DNA of 64,000 nt from JAAYPI01 sp036734385 (GTDB lineage: Bacteria > Bacteroidota > Bacteroidia > Bacteroidales > Paludibacteraceae), in NCBI GenBank assembly GCA_036734385.1, contig DAIMYQ010000003.1, forward strand, positions 1 to 64,000, in the 5' to 3' direction. The translations under genes and the position numbers were made by a program. This document shows positions 1 to 7,917 of this stretch, piece after piece (within the stretch, counting starts at the first letter, position 1; the number at the start of each line of letters is the position of its first letter). Below the pieces are notes generated by a model. It saw only the letters and a program-made list of their open reading frames with translations. It was not told the origin of the DNA and made no database searches.

Positions 1-176
1 GGTAGAAGAAGTGGAAAAGTTGTGTCTCTTTTTTGATATAGACATGATGCATATCGTTGTGATATTACAAATGTACATCTTTTGCCCTTGACCATCAGAG
101 TAAATCTAAACTAATTCAAAATTTGGATTGCATTGTTAGTGACATTTTATTGCATATCTTCTATATACCATAAATT

Positions 177-980
177 ATGTTTTACGTAAAACATTACATC
201 CCAACGAATAATGATTGGCTGATTCGTAAATTTGAAACGTTTCAGTCAACGGAAGGCTATTTTGTGGAAAAATTTATGCCAAGAGCTGATATTTCAATTA
301 TTTTTCATTTTAAATCACTTCCTTTTATTATAGGAGCACCTATTATTCCATTAGAACCTTTTTTTGTGGCTCCTGTAGTCTCTGAATCGTTAATTTTGAA
401 TATGAAAGGCATTTTCGATGCATTTGTCGTTATCTGTAACCCTACTGTTCTATCACGTGTATTTAATCTCGACCTTACACCACAGTCAAATCCATCTATA
501 AATCTCCCAAACGACTTGTTTTATCCACTTTGGAAAAATATGTTGAAATTAGATACTACAGAAAAACGCATAGCGTATTTTAATCTATTTATTTCCAATT
601 TCTATTCAAAACCATACAAAAAAGACGCAGTGGACATTCTATATGATAAAATAATGGAAAAGGGGATGACTATTCCGTTGAAAGAAATCATGAAAGAATG
701 CAATGCCAGCCAAAGAACGCTTGAACGTAATTTTGTCAAACGCACAGGCGTCAGCCCTAAAATGCTTGTGCGAATTGTGAGGCTCAATTATCTTTGGAAT
801 AAGGTTCAAAATAGCAAACTGATTGATTATCAAGATTTTGTGGTTAATTGCAACTACTTTGATCAAGCTCATTTTATCAATGATTTCAAAGCTATTGTTG
901 GTGAAGTTCCAAGTATTTTTTTTAAACGTGATTTAAATAGCATAAAAATAATGTCGGGACAAATCGATGGTTCAATCTAA
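177..980 (+). CDS. AraC-family transcriptional regulator
   Basis: 267-residue protein. The C-terminal third (about residues 165-252) has the two helix-turn-helix units of AraC/XylS regulators: a first HTH around 'LKEIMKECNASQRTLERNF' and a second around 'NYFDQAHFINDFKAIVGEVP', which carries the typical F-x-D-Q-x-H-F-x-x-D-F spacing. The N-terminal 150 residues have no motif I can name but resemble the small sensor domain found in Bacteroidetes AraC proteins. The ligand is unknown. It stands alone, 88 bp before an OmpA-family gene on the same strand, which is a possible target. The family call is firm; the regulon is not known. Confidence 0.85.
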   Translation: MFYVKHYIPTNNDWLIRKFETFQSTEGYFVEKFMPRADISIIFHFKSLPFIIGAPIIPLEPFFVAPVVSESLILNMKGIFDAFVVICNPTVLSRVFNLDLTPQSNPSINLPNDLFYPLWKNMLKLDTTEKRIAYFNLFISNFYSKPYKKDAVDILYDKIMEKGMTIPLKEIMKECNASQRTLERNFVKRTGVSPKMLVRIVRLNYLWNKVQNSKLIDYQDFVVNCNYFDQAHFINDFKAIVGEVPSIFFKRDLNSIKIMSGQIDGSI

Positions 981-1021
981 AAACTGTCGTTTTTTTCCAA
1001 TCAAATAAATTCTTCTAATTC

Positions 1022-1029
1022 TACATTTG
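1022..1029 (+). promoter_or_regulatory. Bacteroidetes -7 element (TACATTTG) before the OmpA-family gene
   Basis: TACATTTG matches the Bacteroidetes -7 consensus TAnnTTTG, 40 bp before the start codon. No clear TTTG was seen 19-21 bp upstream, so this is a half-supported promoter. Confidence 0.4.
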
Positions 1030-1068
1030 TATTTTAAGTAAATTTAACTGAATTAAATATTATTTATT

Positions 1069-2343
1069 ATGAAAAAGTATAGAACTATTATCACATCAAC
1101 GGCATTATTTATTTCATTATCAGTTGCAGCACAAATAGATGTAACAGAAAAAATCAAAACTGAAAGTACAAACAGGGTTGAGTCCAACGTTGATGAAGGA
1201 ATTAATAAAGGATTAGACCAAGTGGAGAATGCTATTGGTAGCTTATTTAAGAAGAAAAACAAAAAACAAACTAACACCAAAGAAGAAACTGAGACAACAA
1301 CTCAAGAATCAATAAATAACAATAAAGATACTAGCACTTCGCTTAAAAGCTATTCGAAATACGATTTTGTTCCGGGCGACCAGATTTTGTATTTCGAAGA
1401 CTTCTCACAGGATGCCATCGGCGATTTTCCTGCTTTGTGGGCAACCAATGGTGGCGGAGAAGTGAAAACCGTAAGTATTGCTCCCGGTCACTGGTTTCAT
1501 ATGAATAAGATAGATGCCAATTATTGTTATACAAAACAAATTGCTTTTCCTCAAAATTTCATCGTAGAATTTGATGTCATTCCCGAGGTGCCAGACGATT
1601 CTCATTTCGGTTTTTCAGTGGGGTTCTATGAAGATCCCGAGAATGTGGAATTAAACGATGATTTATACCCGGGTAAAAAGGGAGTGGGTATTACATTTGA
1701 AGACGGCGATTGGTTAACAAAGGGCTATGATAATACATTTGATCAAGCTTGGCTTCAAGGAGAGTCCAGAACGAATCCGGTAGTCTTAAAACAAGTTAAC
1801 CATGTAATTATTTGGGTGCAAAACCGCCGGCTTCGTATTTATCATCAGGGGGCCAAAGCGTTGGATGTGCCGACAAATGTTTATGCCGGAACAAAATTCA
1901 ACCGTCTTCGTTTTAGCGGTTGGAGTACATACGGAATACCTTACATAACCAACATAAAAGTTACCACAGCCGCACCCGATACCCGTAGTAAACTCATTAC
2001 CGAAGGGAAATTGGTAAGCTACGGTATTTATTTCGATGTCAATAAAGATGTGGTAAAACCTGAGTCATACGGCACTATCAGCGATATAGCCAAAGTGCTG
2101 AAAGAAAATCCGACCGTGAGTATTAAAATCATCGGTCATACCGACAGCGATGGCAATGACGCTGCAAACCTCGATTTGTCAAAACGCCGTGCCGCATCTG
2201 TAAAAAACTCACTCGTTTCTCAATTCGGTATTGACGGAAGCCGCATCCAAACCGATGGCAAGGGTGAAACCCAACCCATCGTGCAAAATACATCAAGCGA
2301 AAACAAAGCCAAGAATCGTAGAGTAGAATTTATTAAGCTATAA
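1069..2343 (+). CDS. OmpA-family peptidoglycan-associated outer-membrane protein
   Basis: 424 residues. A signal peptide (MKKYRTIITSTALF..., ending near 'VAAQ') is followed by a Lys/Glu/Thr-rich linker (about 30-90), a beta-rich middle domain (about 95-300, 'FEDFSQDAIGDFPALW') of the jelly-roll type seen in Bacteroidetes OmpA proteins, and a C-terminal OmpA domain (about 315-424). That domain has the peptidoglycan-binding pattern 'GHTDSDGND...LSKRRAASV' and ends in 'NRRVEF'. It probably anchors the outer membrane to peptidoglycan through diaminopimelate. It is preceded by a TAnnTTTG element. The OmpA domain is certain; the function of the middle domain is not known. Confidence 0.88.
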   Translation: MKKYRTIITSTALFISLSVAAQIDVTEKIKTESTNRVESNVDEGINKGLDQVENAIGSLFKKKNKKQTNTKEETETTTQESINNNKDTSTSLKSYSKYDFVPGDQILYFEDFSQDAIGDFPALWATNGGGEVKTVSIAPGHWFHMNKIDANYCYTKQIAFPQNFIVEFDVIPEVPDDSHFGFSVGFYEDPENVELNDDLYPGKKGVGITFEDGDWLTKGYDNTFDQAWLQGESRTNPVVLKQVNHVIIWVQNRRLRIYHQGAKALDVPTNVYAGTKFNRLRFSGWSTYGIPYITNIKVTTAAPDTRSKLITEGKLVSYGIYFDVNKDVVKPESYGTISDIAKVLKENPTVSIKIIGHTDSDGNDAANLDLSKRRAASVKNSLVSQFGIDGSRIQTDGKGETQPIVQNTSSENKAKNRRVEFIKL

Positions 2344-2472
2344 ACTTGACACAATTAACATCTTCATTAAATGCACAAATGAATATTCTGGTAAATATCG
2401 GGATTTAATCATTTATCCGCATTATATCTATAGCTGAGTGTTATAAGATAGACTTTTTACCACACAAATTAC

Positions 2473-2505
2473 ATACCTAACAGGGTTTTGAACCCTGTTA
2501 GGTAT
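2473..2505. repeat. Perfect 15-bp inverted repeat, REP-like palindrome
   Basis: ATACCTAACAGGGTT, a 3-base TTG loop, then its exact reverse complement. It lies between the OmpA and LRR genes. There is no T-run after it, so it is not a typical intrinsic terminator. It resembles the short palindromes mobilised by REP-associated tyrosine transposases, a remnant of which lies at 12505-12657. Only one copy was found in the window. Confidence 0.6.
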
Positions 2506-2520
2506 TGGGAAATTTAAATT

Positions 2521-3834
2521 ATGAAAACAAAATTTTTACTATTTATATTCGCCCTTATATTTTCAATAGCGAGTCTCCGTGCTGCTGGTTTTACAGTAGA
2601 TGGCATAGCCTATTACATTACCTCGTCTTCTTCACCTTACACGGTGGAGGTAAATTCAAAATCACCTAAATACACGGGAGACGTAATAATTCCCGAGTAT
2701 GTTACCTACAATTCCATCACCTATTCGGTAACCACTATCGGACCGTGGGCTTTTTACGAGTGCGACGGTTTAACTTCAGTTACCATCCCCAATTCAGTAA
2801 CATCTATCTGGAGTTATGCCTTTTACGGTTGCACCGGCTTAATTTTGGTAAGCATTCCTAACTCGGTAACTTACATCGAGGGCACTGTTTTCGAAAACTG
2901 CACCGGTTTAACTTCGATTACCATCCCCAATTCGATTACATCTATTGGAAATTATACATTTTCCGGTTGCAGTGGATTGACTTCGGTTACCATCCCAACT
3001 TCGGTTGCATCTATTGGAGAGTGTGCTTTTTGGGGATGCACCGGTTTGACTTCGCTTACCATCCCCTACTCGGTAACGGTTATTGGAGAGAGGGCTTTTA
3101 ACGGTTGCGGTGGTTTAATAAATGTGGATAGGGCCAATCCAAACTATTCAAGCCTCGACGGAGTGCTCTTTAATAAAACACAAACAGCCCTTATTCAATG
3201 CCCTATTTCGAAGATCGGAAGTTATATTATTCCAAATTCAGTAACCTCAATAGGGAATGGCACTTTTCGCAACTGCGCCAATTTGACTTCGGTGTCCATC
3301 CCTAACTCCTTAACCTCTATTGAATACGGTGCTTTTTACGGTTGTAGCGGATTGACTTCGGTAACCATTCCTAATTTAGTATCGTCTATAGGAGGGGCTG
3401 CTTTTTCCGGCTGCAGTGGGTTGACTTCTATCTATGCCGACCCTGCTGCTCCGGTGGACTTTGGAGAAAATGGCGGCGTATTTTACGGTGTAGACAAAGC
3501 CGCCTGTACACTCTATGTACCCGTAGGCTCTAAAAGCCTGTATGAAGCGACAGACCAATGGAAAGAATTTGAAAACATTGTAGAGCACATTTCTTCCGGC
3601 ATCGAAGGTAAAACGGTGTATTCCGCTGTTTCTCTCACTCCTAACCCAGCTACCGCTTTCTTCATCCTGCAAGGCTTAACGAAAGAGACTTGTATGGACA
3701 TTTTCGATATATCGGGTAAAAAGATTTTGAACAAAACCGTACAACCAGACGAAAAAATAAGCGTAGAGCGATGGATCAAAGGTACATATGTGGTGAAGGT
3801 GAACGGCAAAACAGGAAAATTGTTAGTGAAATAA
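2521..3834 (+). CDS. BspA-like leucine-rich-repeat surface protein with T9SS sorting domain
   Basis: 437 residues. A signal peptide ends near 'SLRAAG'. About eleven LRR_5/BspA-type repeats of about 23 residues follow (consensus 'LTSVTIPNSVTSIG..AFYGCSG', about residues 70-320). The repeat array is broken once by an irregular stretch near 205-235. The C-terminus (about 365-437) is a type A T9SS sorting domain: 'SLTPNPATAFFILQG', then 'DISGKKIL' and a final 'YVVKVNGKTGKLLVK'. BspA proteins are surface adhesins that bind fibronectin or other bacteria; that role is inferred here. The protein should be exported by Sec, moved across the outer membrane by T9SS, and the tail removed on anchoring. Confidence 0.9.
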   Translation: MKTKFLLFIFALIFSIASLRAAGFTVDGIAYYITSSSSPYTVEVNSKSPKYTGDVIIPEYVTYNSITYSVTTIGPWAFYECDGLTSVTIPNSVTSIWSYAFYGCTGLILVSIPNSVTYIEGTVFENCTGLTSITIPNSITSIGNYTFSGCSGLTSVTIPTSVASIGECAFWGCTGLTSLTIPYSVTVIGERAFNGCGGLINVDRANPNYSSLDGVLFNKTQTALIQCPISKIGSYIIPNSVTSIGNGTFRNCANLTSVSIPNSLTSIEYGAFYGCSGLTSVTIPNLVSSIGGAAFSGCSGLTSIYADPAAPVDFGENGGVFYGVDKAACTLYVPVGSKSLYEATDQWKEFENIVEHISSGIEGKTVYSAVSLTPNPATAFFILQGLTKETCMDIFDISGKKILNKTVQPDEKISVERWIKGTYVVKVNGKTGKLLVK

Positions 3835-3883
3835 GTATTGACATCTCATAAAGTAATGATAAAAAACATCTAAGAAATATATT

Positions 3884-4381
3884 GTGAAAAAATTAATCAT
3901 GCTTTTTCTGTCCCTTATGCTTGCCGGACCAGCCCTAACCTACATACAAGGGCAAGAGGCACATGCTTCTGTGAATGCTACAGGTGGAAATGCAAACAGC
4001 GCCAATGGTTCAGTAAGTTATTCGGTGGGTCAGGTGTTTTATACTACTGCATTCAGCACTAATGGTTCTATATCCGAAGGAGTGCAGCAACCATTCGAAA
4101 TATCAGTATTATCGGGGTTGGAGGATGTGTCAGGCATTGACTTATTCTATTCTGTTTATCCAAATCCTACAAGCGGAAAACTCACCCTTAAAATTGAAAA
4201 AATTGAACCTAACCAGTTCGCTTATCAGTTGTTCGACATTAATGGCAAGTTGCTCATAAACGATAGGTTAAAAGAAAGCGAAACGCACATTGAAATGTCC
4301 AAGTTCGTATTGTCAACTTATTTCCTGAGAATAACAAAAAATAACAAAGAAATAAAATCATTAAAAATCATTAAAAACTAA
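3884..4381 (+). CDS. Small exported protein with T9SS type A sorting domain
   Basis: 165 residues, starting at GTG (VKKLIMLFLSLMLAGPALTY). The signal peptide ends near 'YIQGQEA'. A short Gly/Asn/Ser-rich passenger (about 25-80, 'NANSANGSVSYSVGQVFY') is followed by a T9SS tail (about 88-165, 'VYPNPTSGKLTLKI' ... 'FDINGKLLI' ... 'LKIIKN'). The passenger is only about 60 residues, of a type common in Bacteroidetes ('S-V-G-Q-v-F-Y-T') and without assigned function. It lies 49 bp after the LRR gene and 4 bp before the next gene, so it is probably co-transcribed with it. Confidence 0.8.
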   Translation: MKKLIMLFLSLMLAGPALTYIQGQEAHASVNATGGNANSANGSVSYSVGQVFYTTAFSTNGSISEGVQQPFEISVLSGLEDVSGIDLFYSVYPNPTSGKLTLKIEKIEPNQFAYQLFDINGKLLINDRLKESETHIEMSKFVLSTYFLRITKNNKEIKSLKIIKN

Positions 4382-4385
4382 TATT

Positions 4386-5861
4386 ATGAAGAGATTAATA
4401 ACTTCTGTATCTGTATTGGTAATTAGCACTGTGCTTTTTGCCGTGACCCCACCCCCTGTTCCTCAAAAAATGAGTTATCAAGCAGTAATACGTAACAACA
4501 GCAATGCACTGGTAACCAATCAACCGATTGGTATGAAAATTAGTATTCTTCAATATTCCGCGACAGGAACCGCTGTGTATGCCGAAACCCAGACACCGAC
4601 ATCGAATGCCAACGGATTGATTACCATCGAAATTGGAACCGGAACTGTGGTAACCGGTACATTTTCTACGATTGAATGGTCGTCTGGTCCTTACTTTATT
4701 AAAACTGAAACTGACCCGACAGGCGGAACAGCATATACCATCACAGCCACCAGCGAACTGCTCAGTGTGCCTTATGCTTTGTTGGCTTCTTCAGCCAAAT
4801 CGTTAAAACTACCATTGAGTATTTCAGAGAATTTTTCGAGCACGCCATTGATAATAAACAATACCGGAACCGATATTTATACCATTAAAGGGATTAGCAC
4901 AAACGGAACCGGTTTATATGGAGAAACGAAAGCCACAAACGGATCGGGAGTTTACGGAAAGGGAACCGGTGCCGACGCATCGTCCGGCGTAACAGGAATT
5001 ACCGGTGAGGGTTCATCTGAATTTCTTCCGGGAAATACCGGAGTACTTGGTGAGGCTAATGCATATATCGGAGTGGCCGGTACAGCTTTATCCGGTACTG
5101 GTGGCTATTTTTCGAGCCGAACAGGAATGGCATTGAATACAAAAGGAAATATAAAACTGACCGGTATTGGTGAAGCGGAAGGGAATATACTGACTTCTGA
5201 TGCATCCGGAACTGCAAGCTGGAAAGAACCACTCTGGCATCAATCAGCAGCAAAAATTTATTATTCCGGACAAGTAGGCATTAATACAACTATTCCTAAT
5301 GCTTCATTACACGTTGTAGGTGGATCTGAAATAGCCCGATTCGAGTCATCGGCCAACAGTAAATGGATTGCTCTTTATCAGGATAATAGCAGGAAAGGAA
5401 TACTATGGAGTGTCCTCGACGACATAAAACTCGTAAGTGATGCCGGAGGAGTGGCACTCAGGACAGCCGGAATTGATCGGGTTACAATTACTCAGGAAGG
5501 AAAAACCGGAATAGGAGATGCCACACCCGAAGCAACGCTTGATGTGGAAGGTACGATGGTTATTGGTTCAGGTGGTAAGATCTTCTCCGAAATAAGAGAA
5601 ATTACAGGAACAACCTTATCGACATCTAATGCAGTTACTATTCAGTATCCAACTGGATATACCAAAGAAAATATCCGGGTTCTTTCCTGCGAAATCAATT
5701 ATAATGGAAATGCATGGATAGGTCTTGGAGGAACACAAAATCCCGCAAACAGCACCTCAAATGTATTTTATTATCTGGGATCTTCCATAATGATTTATTT
5801 TCCTATGAATGAGTATTTTCAAAACCGTGCATATCGAATGCTGGTTATGAAGGTGCAATAA
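4386..5861 (+). CDS. Exported tail-fibre-like protein of unknown function
   Basis: 491 residues with a signal peptide (MKRLITSVSVLVISTVLFAV). Residues 25-140 ('PQKMSYQAVIRNNSNALV', 'GPYFIKTETDPTGG', 'ELLSVPYALLA') form a conserved N-terminal domain seen in many Bacteroidetes secreted proteins. The middle (150-290) is Gly/Thr-rich with short repeats (GLYGETKATNGSG, GVYGKGTGA, GVLGEANAYIGVAG), like trimeric tail-fibre or collar shafts. The C-terminal 200 residues look beta-rich. No T9SS tail is seen. It starts 4 bp after the preceding T9SS protein. The biochemical role is not recognised. Confidence 0.7.
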   Translation: MKRLITSVSVLVISTVLFAVTPPPVPQKMSYQAVIRNNSNALVTNQPIGMKISILQYSATGTAVYAETQTPTSNANGLITIEIGTGTVVTGTFSTIEWSSGPYFIKTETDPTGGTAYTITATSELLSVPYALLASSAKSLKLPLSISENFSSTPLIINNTGTDIYTIKGISTNGTGLYGETKATNGSGVYGKGTGADASSGVTGITGEGSSEFLPGNTGVLGEANAYIGVAGTALSGTGGYFSSRTGMALNTKGNIKLTGIGEAEGNILTSDASGTASWKEPLWHQSAAKIYYSGQVGINTTIPNASLHVVGGSEIARFESSANSKWIALYQDNSRKGILWSVLDDIKLVSDAGGVALRTAGIDRVTITQEGKTGIGDATPEATLDVEGTMVIGSGGKIFSEIREITGTTLSTSNAVTIQYPTGYTKENIRVLSCEINYNGNAWIGLGGTQNPANSTSNVFYYLGSSIMIYFPMNEYFQNRAYRMLVMKVQ

Positions 5862-5902
5862 ACTGAAAGCTATTCAGATTATATTCTAAAATCTCAAAAA
5901 TA

Positions 5903-6895
5903 ATGAAAAAAAAACAATCGTACATTTTAACAGTAATCGTATTCATTTGCTATCTATCAACAAAGGCACAATCTACCCCTGAAGCCTTTTTGTCGCAATT
6001 GCCGGCTGTGCCCAGCAGCGTTTGTAATGACGACACATCAACAATCAATCGTTATATGGCACAAATTAGCAAAGTTAGAAGCGGCATAGAGGCTGAAGAA
6101 GATAAGTTAGGTGTCCAGGCAACTGCCAACTGGGAGAAAAATAAGGATAAAATGTTATCGACCAATGCCGCCAATTTAGGTTTGAGCACATCTGATATGA
6201 AAAAGCTTATGAATGAAAATATCTCAGAAGATGAAGGATTGGCAATAGCCAATAAATCGGTGGAAAGCCGGTACGGTACATCAATGGAAGAACTTCAAAA
6301 AGTGGCAGATATGAGCGAAGCCGAACAGGAACAATGGGCGAAGAATTTTGCCAACAAACAAATACAAAAAGCACAGCAGAACCCGGAAGCAACGGCTAAG
6401 AAATCAGAAAAAAACAAACATTTATATGACTTGGGAGTGGAACAAAAAACCATTCTCGAACGACTTTCTGCGATATGGGAAAAAGTAGGAAAAGCTGAGA
6501 AAAACTATCGGTATCAGGATTCTGTACAAAGCAAAATATTACAACAGAAACTCGAACCGCTTGAAAAAGACCCCGTACTTCATGGCGGATGTGCAACTGC
6601 AGCAGAACTACAGCGGGCACGAGCACTTGAAAAACAGATTTATAACCTAAAATTGCAGCATTGCGAAAAAATGTCACCCATTTTGCTCGATTATATCTTG
6701 CAATATCAATCGGCACTGAAAATTTCTTTCTCCGATTATGTCCGGCAGACCGAAATAGCAAACGAGCTGTCGAAAATTCAAAACGGATTGGAAGCCTCTC
6801 CGGTCGAAGCATCGGGATTAGGAGCGGTGGACAGCTATGCCGATCTCCTTTTGGAAGCATATAAATATTGGGTGCCAAAAATTGAGAATTTATGA
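5903..6895 (+). CDS. Exported alpha-helical protein of unknown function
   Basis: 330 residues. A signal peptide (MKKKQSYILTVIVFICYLSTKAQ) is followed by a charged, mostly helical sequence with probable coiled coils (about 55-190, rich in Glu, Lys, Gln and Ala, for example 'DMSEAEQEQWAKNFANKQIQ'). Three Cys residues (in 'SSVCNDD', 'GGCATA' and 'QHCEKM') could form disulphides. I recognise no family. Its stop overlaps the next start as ATGA, so it is the first gene of a translationally coupled group. Confidence 0.65.
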   Translation: MKKKQSYILTVIVFICYLSTKAQSTPEAFLSQLPAVPSSVCNDDTSTINRYMAQISKVRSGIEAEEDKLGVQATANWEKNKDKMLSTNAANLGLSTSDMKKLMNENISEDEGLAIANKSVESRYGTSMEELQKVADMSEAEQEQWAKNFANKQIQKAQQNPEATAKKSEKNKHLYDLGVEQKTILERLSAIWEKVGKAEKNYRYQDSVQSKILQQKLEPLEKDPVLHGGCATAAELQRARALEKQIYNLKLQHCEKMSPILLDYILQYQSALKISFSDYVRQTEIANELSKIQNGLEASPVEASGLGAVDSYADLLLEAYKYWVPKIENL

Positions 6896-7917
6896 AAGAA
6901 TTTATTTTATCAGGACTTGTGTTTCTCAGTGCTTTTTATTATTCGAATGCACAAAATGGTTACGAACCCATTCATGGTCCTACCGGATATGATTACGTCA
7001 TCAAGGGAGAGCTTGCACTGAAGATTACAAATGCCATCGATTTCAAAAACGAGAACAAGAATAAAGAGGAAGGTACATATACGATAAAATCTCCCGTATT
7101 TCTGGCATTTAATCTGAACGACCTGAAATTCTTCAAAGCACAGCCCAAAGAATTTGTCGGCTATGTCGAAGACCAATATATTCCGTCTGTGGGGTGGTTT
7201 GCAACCGGAAGTTTGATGGATATCGGCAGCGGATATGGAGAAGCCGAAAACTGGATGTGGGTTGACGAACATATGAAATGGTGGGACGATGGAAAACTAA
7301 CTGAAATAAAGGCTCATGGAGAAATAGATCCTGACATTAAAGTGACCTTCTCCATTCCCGATTATCGCGAAAAATATACAGCAGGACTTGGCAACCTTCA
7401 ATTTAGGATTACAGTGAAAATATCCGGTTCAGATACACAGCAGAATGTTACAGTGGAATATGATAGCCGAAAACAACAGGAAAGCAGTACGGCTTTGATG
7501 GACGAAGCATCTCTGAAAGAATTGGAAAAAGCCGATCCTTCGGCAGTCGCCAAAATAAGAGAAGGACTTAAGCTGATGCAGGAAGGTTCCGGTTCGCATC
7601 CGTCCAATCTTTTTGTAAATGTAAGTTGCGGGGCATTTTACGGAGCGGATTTGGTAAATGCCGAGATGTCCGCCGGATTAATTGGAGTTGAAAATTCAAA
7701 AAAGGAAGTGTTTGAAGCCCAATTCGAACAAAAGTATTTCAAAGATTTGCCTCATATCAACGTGATGCAATTAGTCAATTTTCTGCTGAAACCTGCAGGC
7801 AATTACGAGACTCCGATTGTCGGTTCGTTTTCTTCCAATTCTGGAAACGGCTCTGAAAAAGTAACTTACAACGGCACATTAAAGCTATTTGGTAACCAAA
7901 TGAAAAAATACGATTAA
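6892..7917 (+). CDS. Exported protein of unknown function
   Basis: 341 residues with a signal peptide ending near 'SNAQNG'. The mature part appears beta-rich ('YDYVIKGELALKI', 'VGWFATGSLMDIGSGYGE', 'PDYREKYTAGLGNLQFRI'), with an acidic helical insert around 205-235 ('EASLKELEKADPSAVAKI'). No catalytic motif or lipobox is visible. It overlaps both neighbours (ATGA upstream, TAATG downstream), so its product is likely needed in proportion to theirs. Function not recognised. Confidence 0.65.
   Translation: MKEFILSGLVFLSAFYYSNAQNGYEPIHGPTGYDYVIKGELALKITNAIDFKNENKNKEEGTYTIKSPVFLAFNLNDLKFFKAQPKEFVGYVEDQYIPSVGWFATGSLMDIGSGYGEAENWMWVDEHMKWWDDGKLTEIKAHGEIDPDIKVTFSIPDYREKYTAGLGNLQFRITVKISGSDTQQNVTVEYDSRKQQESSTALMDEASLKELEKADPSAVAKIREGLKLMQEGSGSHPSNLFVNVSCGAFYGADLVNAEMSAGLIGVENSKKEVFEAQFEQKYFKDLPHINVMQLVNFLLKPAGNYETPIVGSFSSNSGNGSEKVTYNGTLKLFGNQMKKYD

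Noticed and set aside
1..176. Leading 176 bases as part of a gene
   Set aside because: No supported frame or motif was seen; it is probably the upstream region of the AraC gene.
2765..3430. Regular spaced repeats as a CRISPR-like array
   Set aside because: They are in-frame codon repeats of an LRR protein with diverging copies, not identical repeats with spacers.
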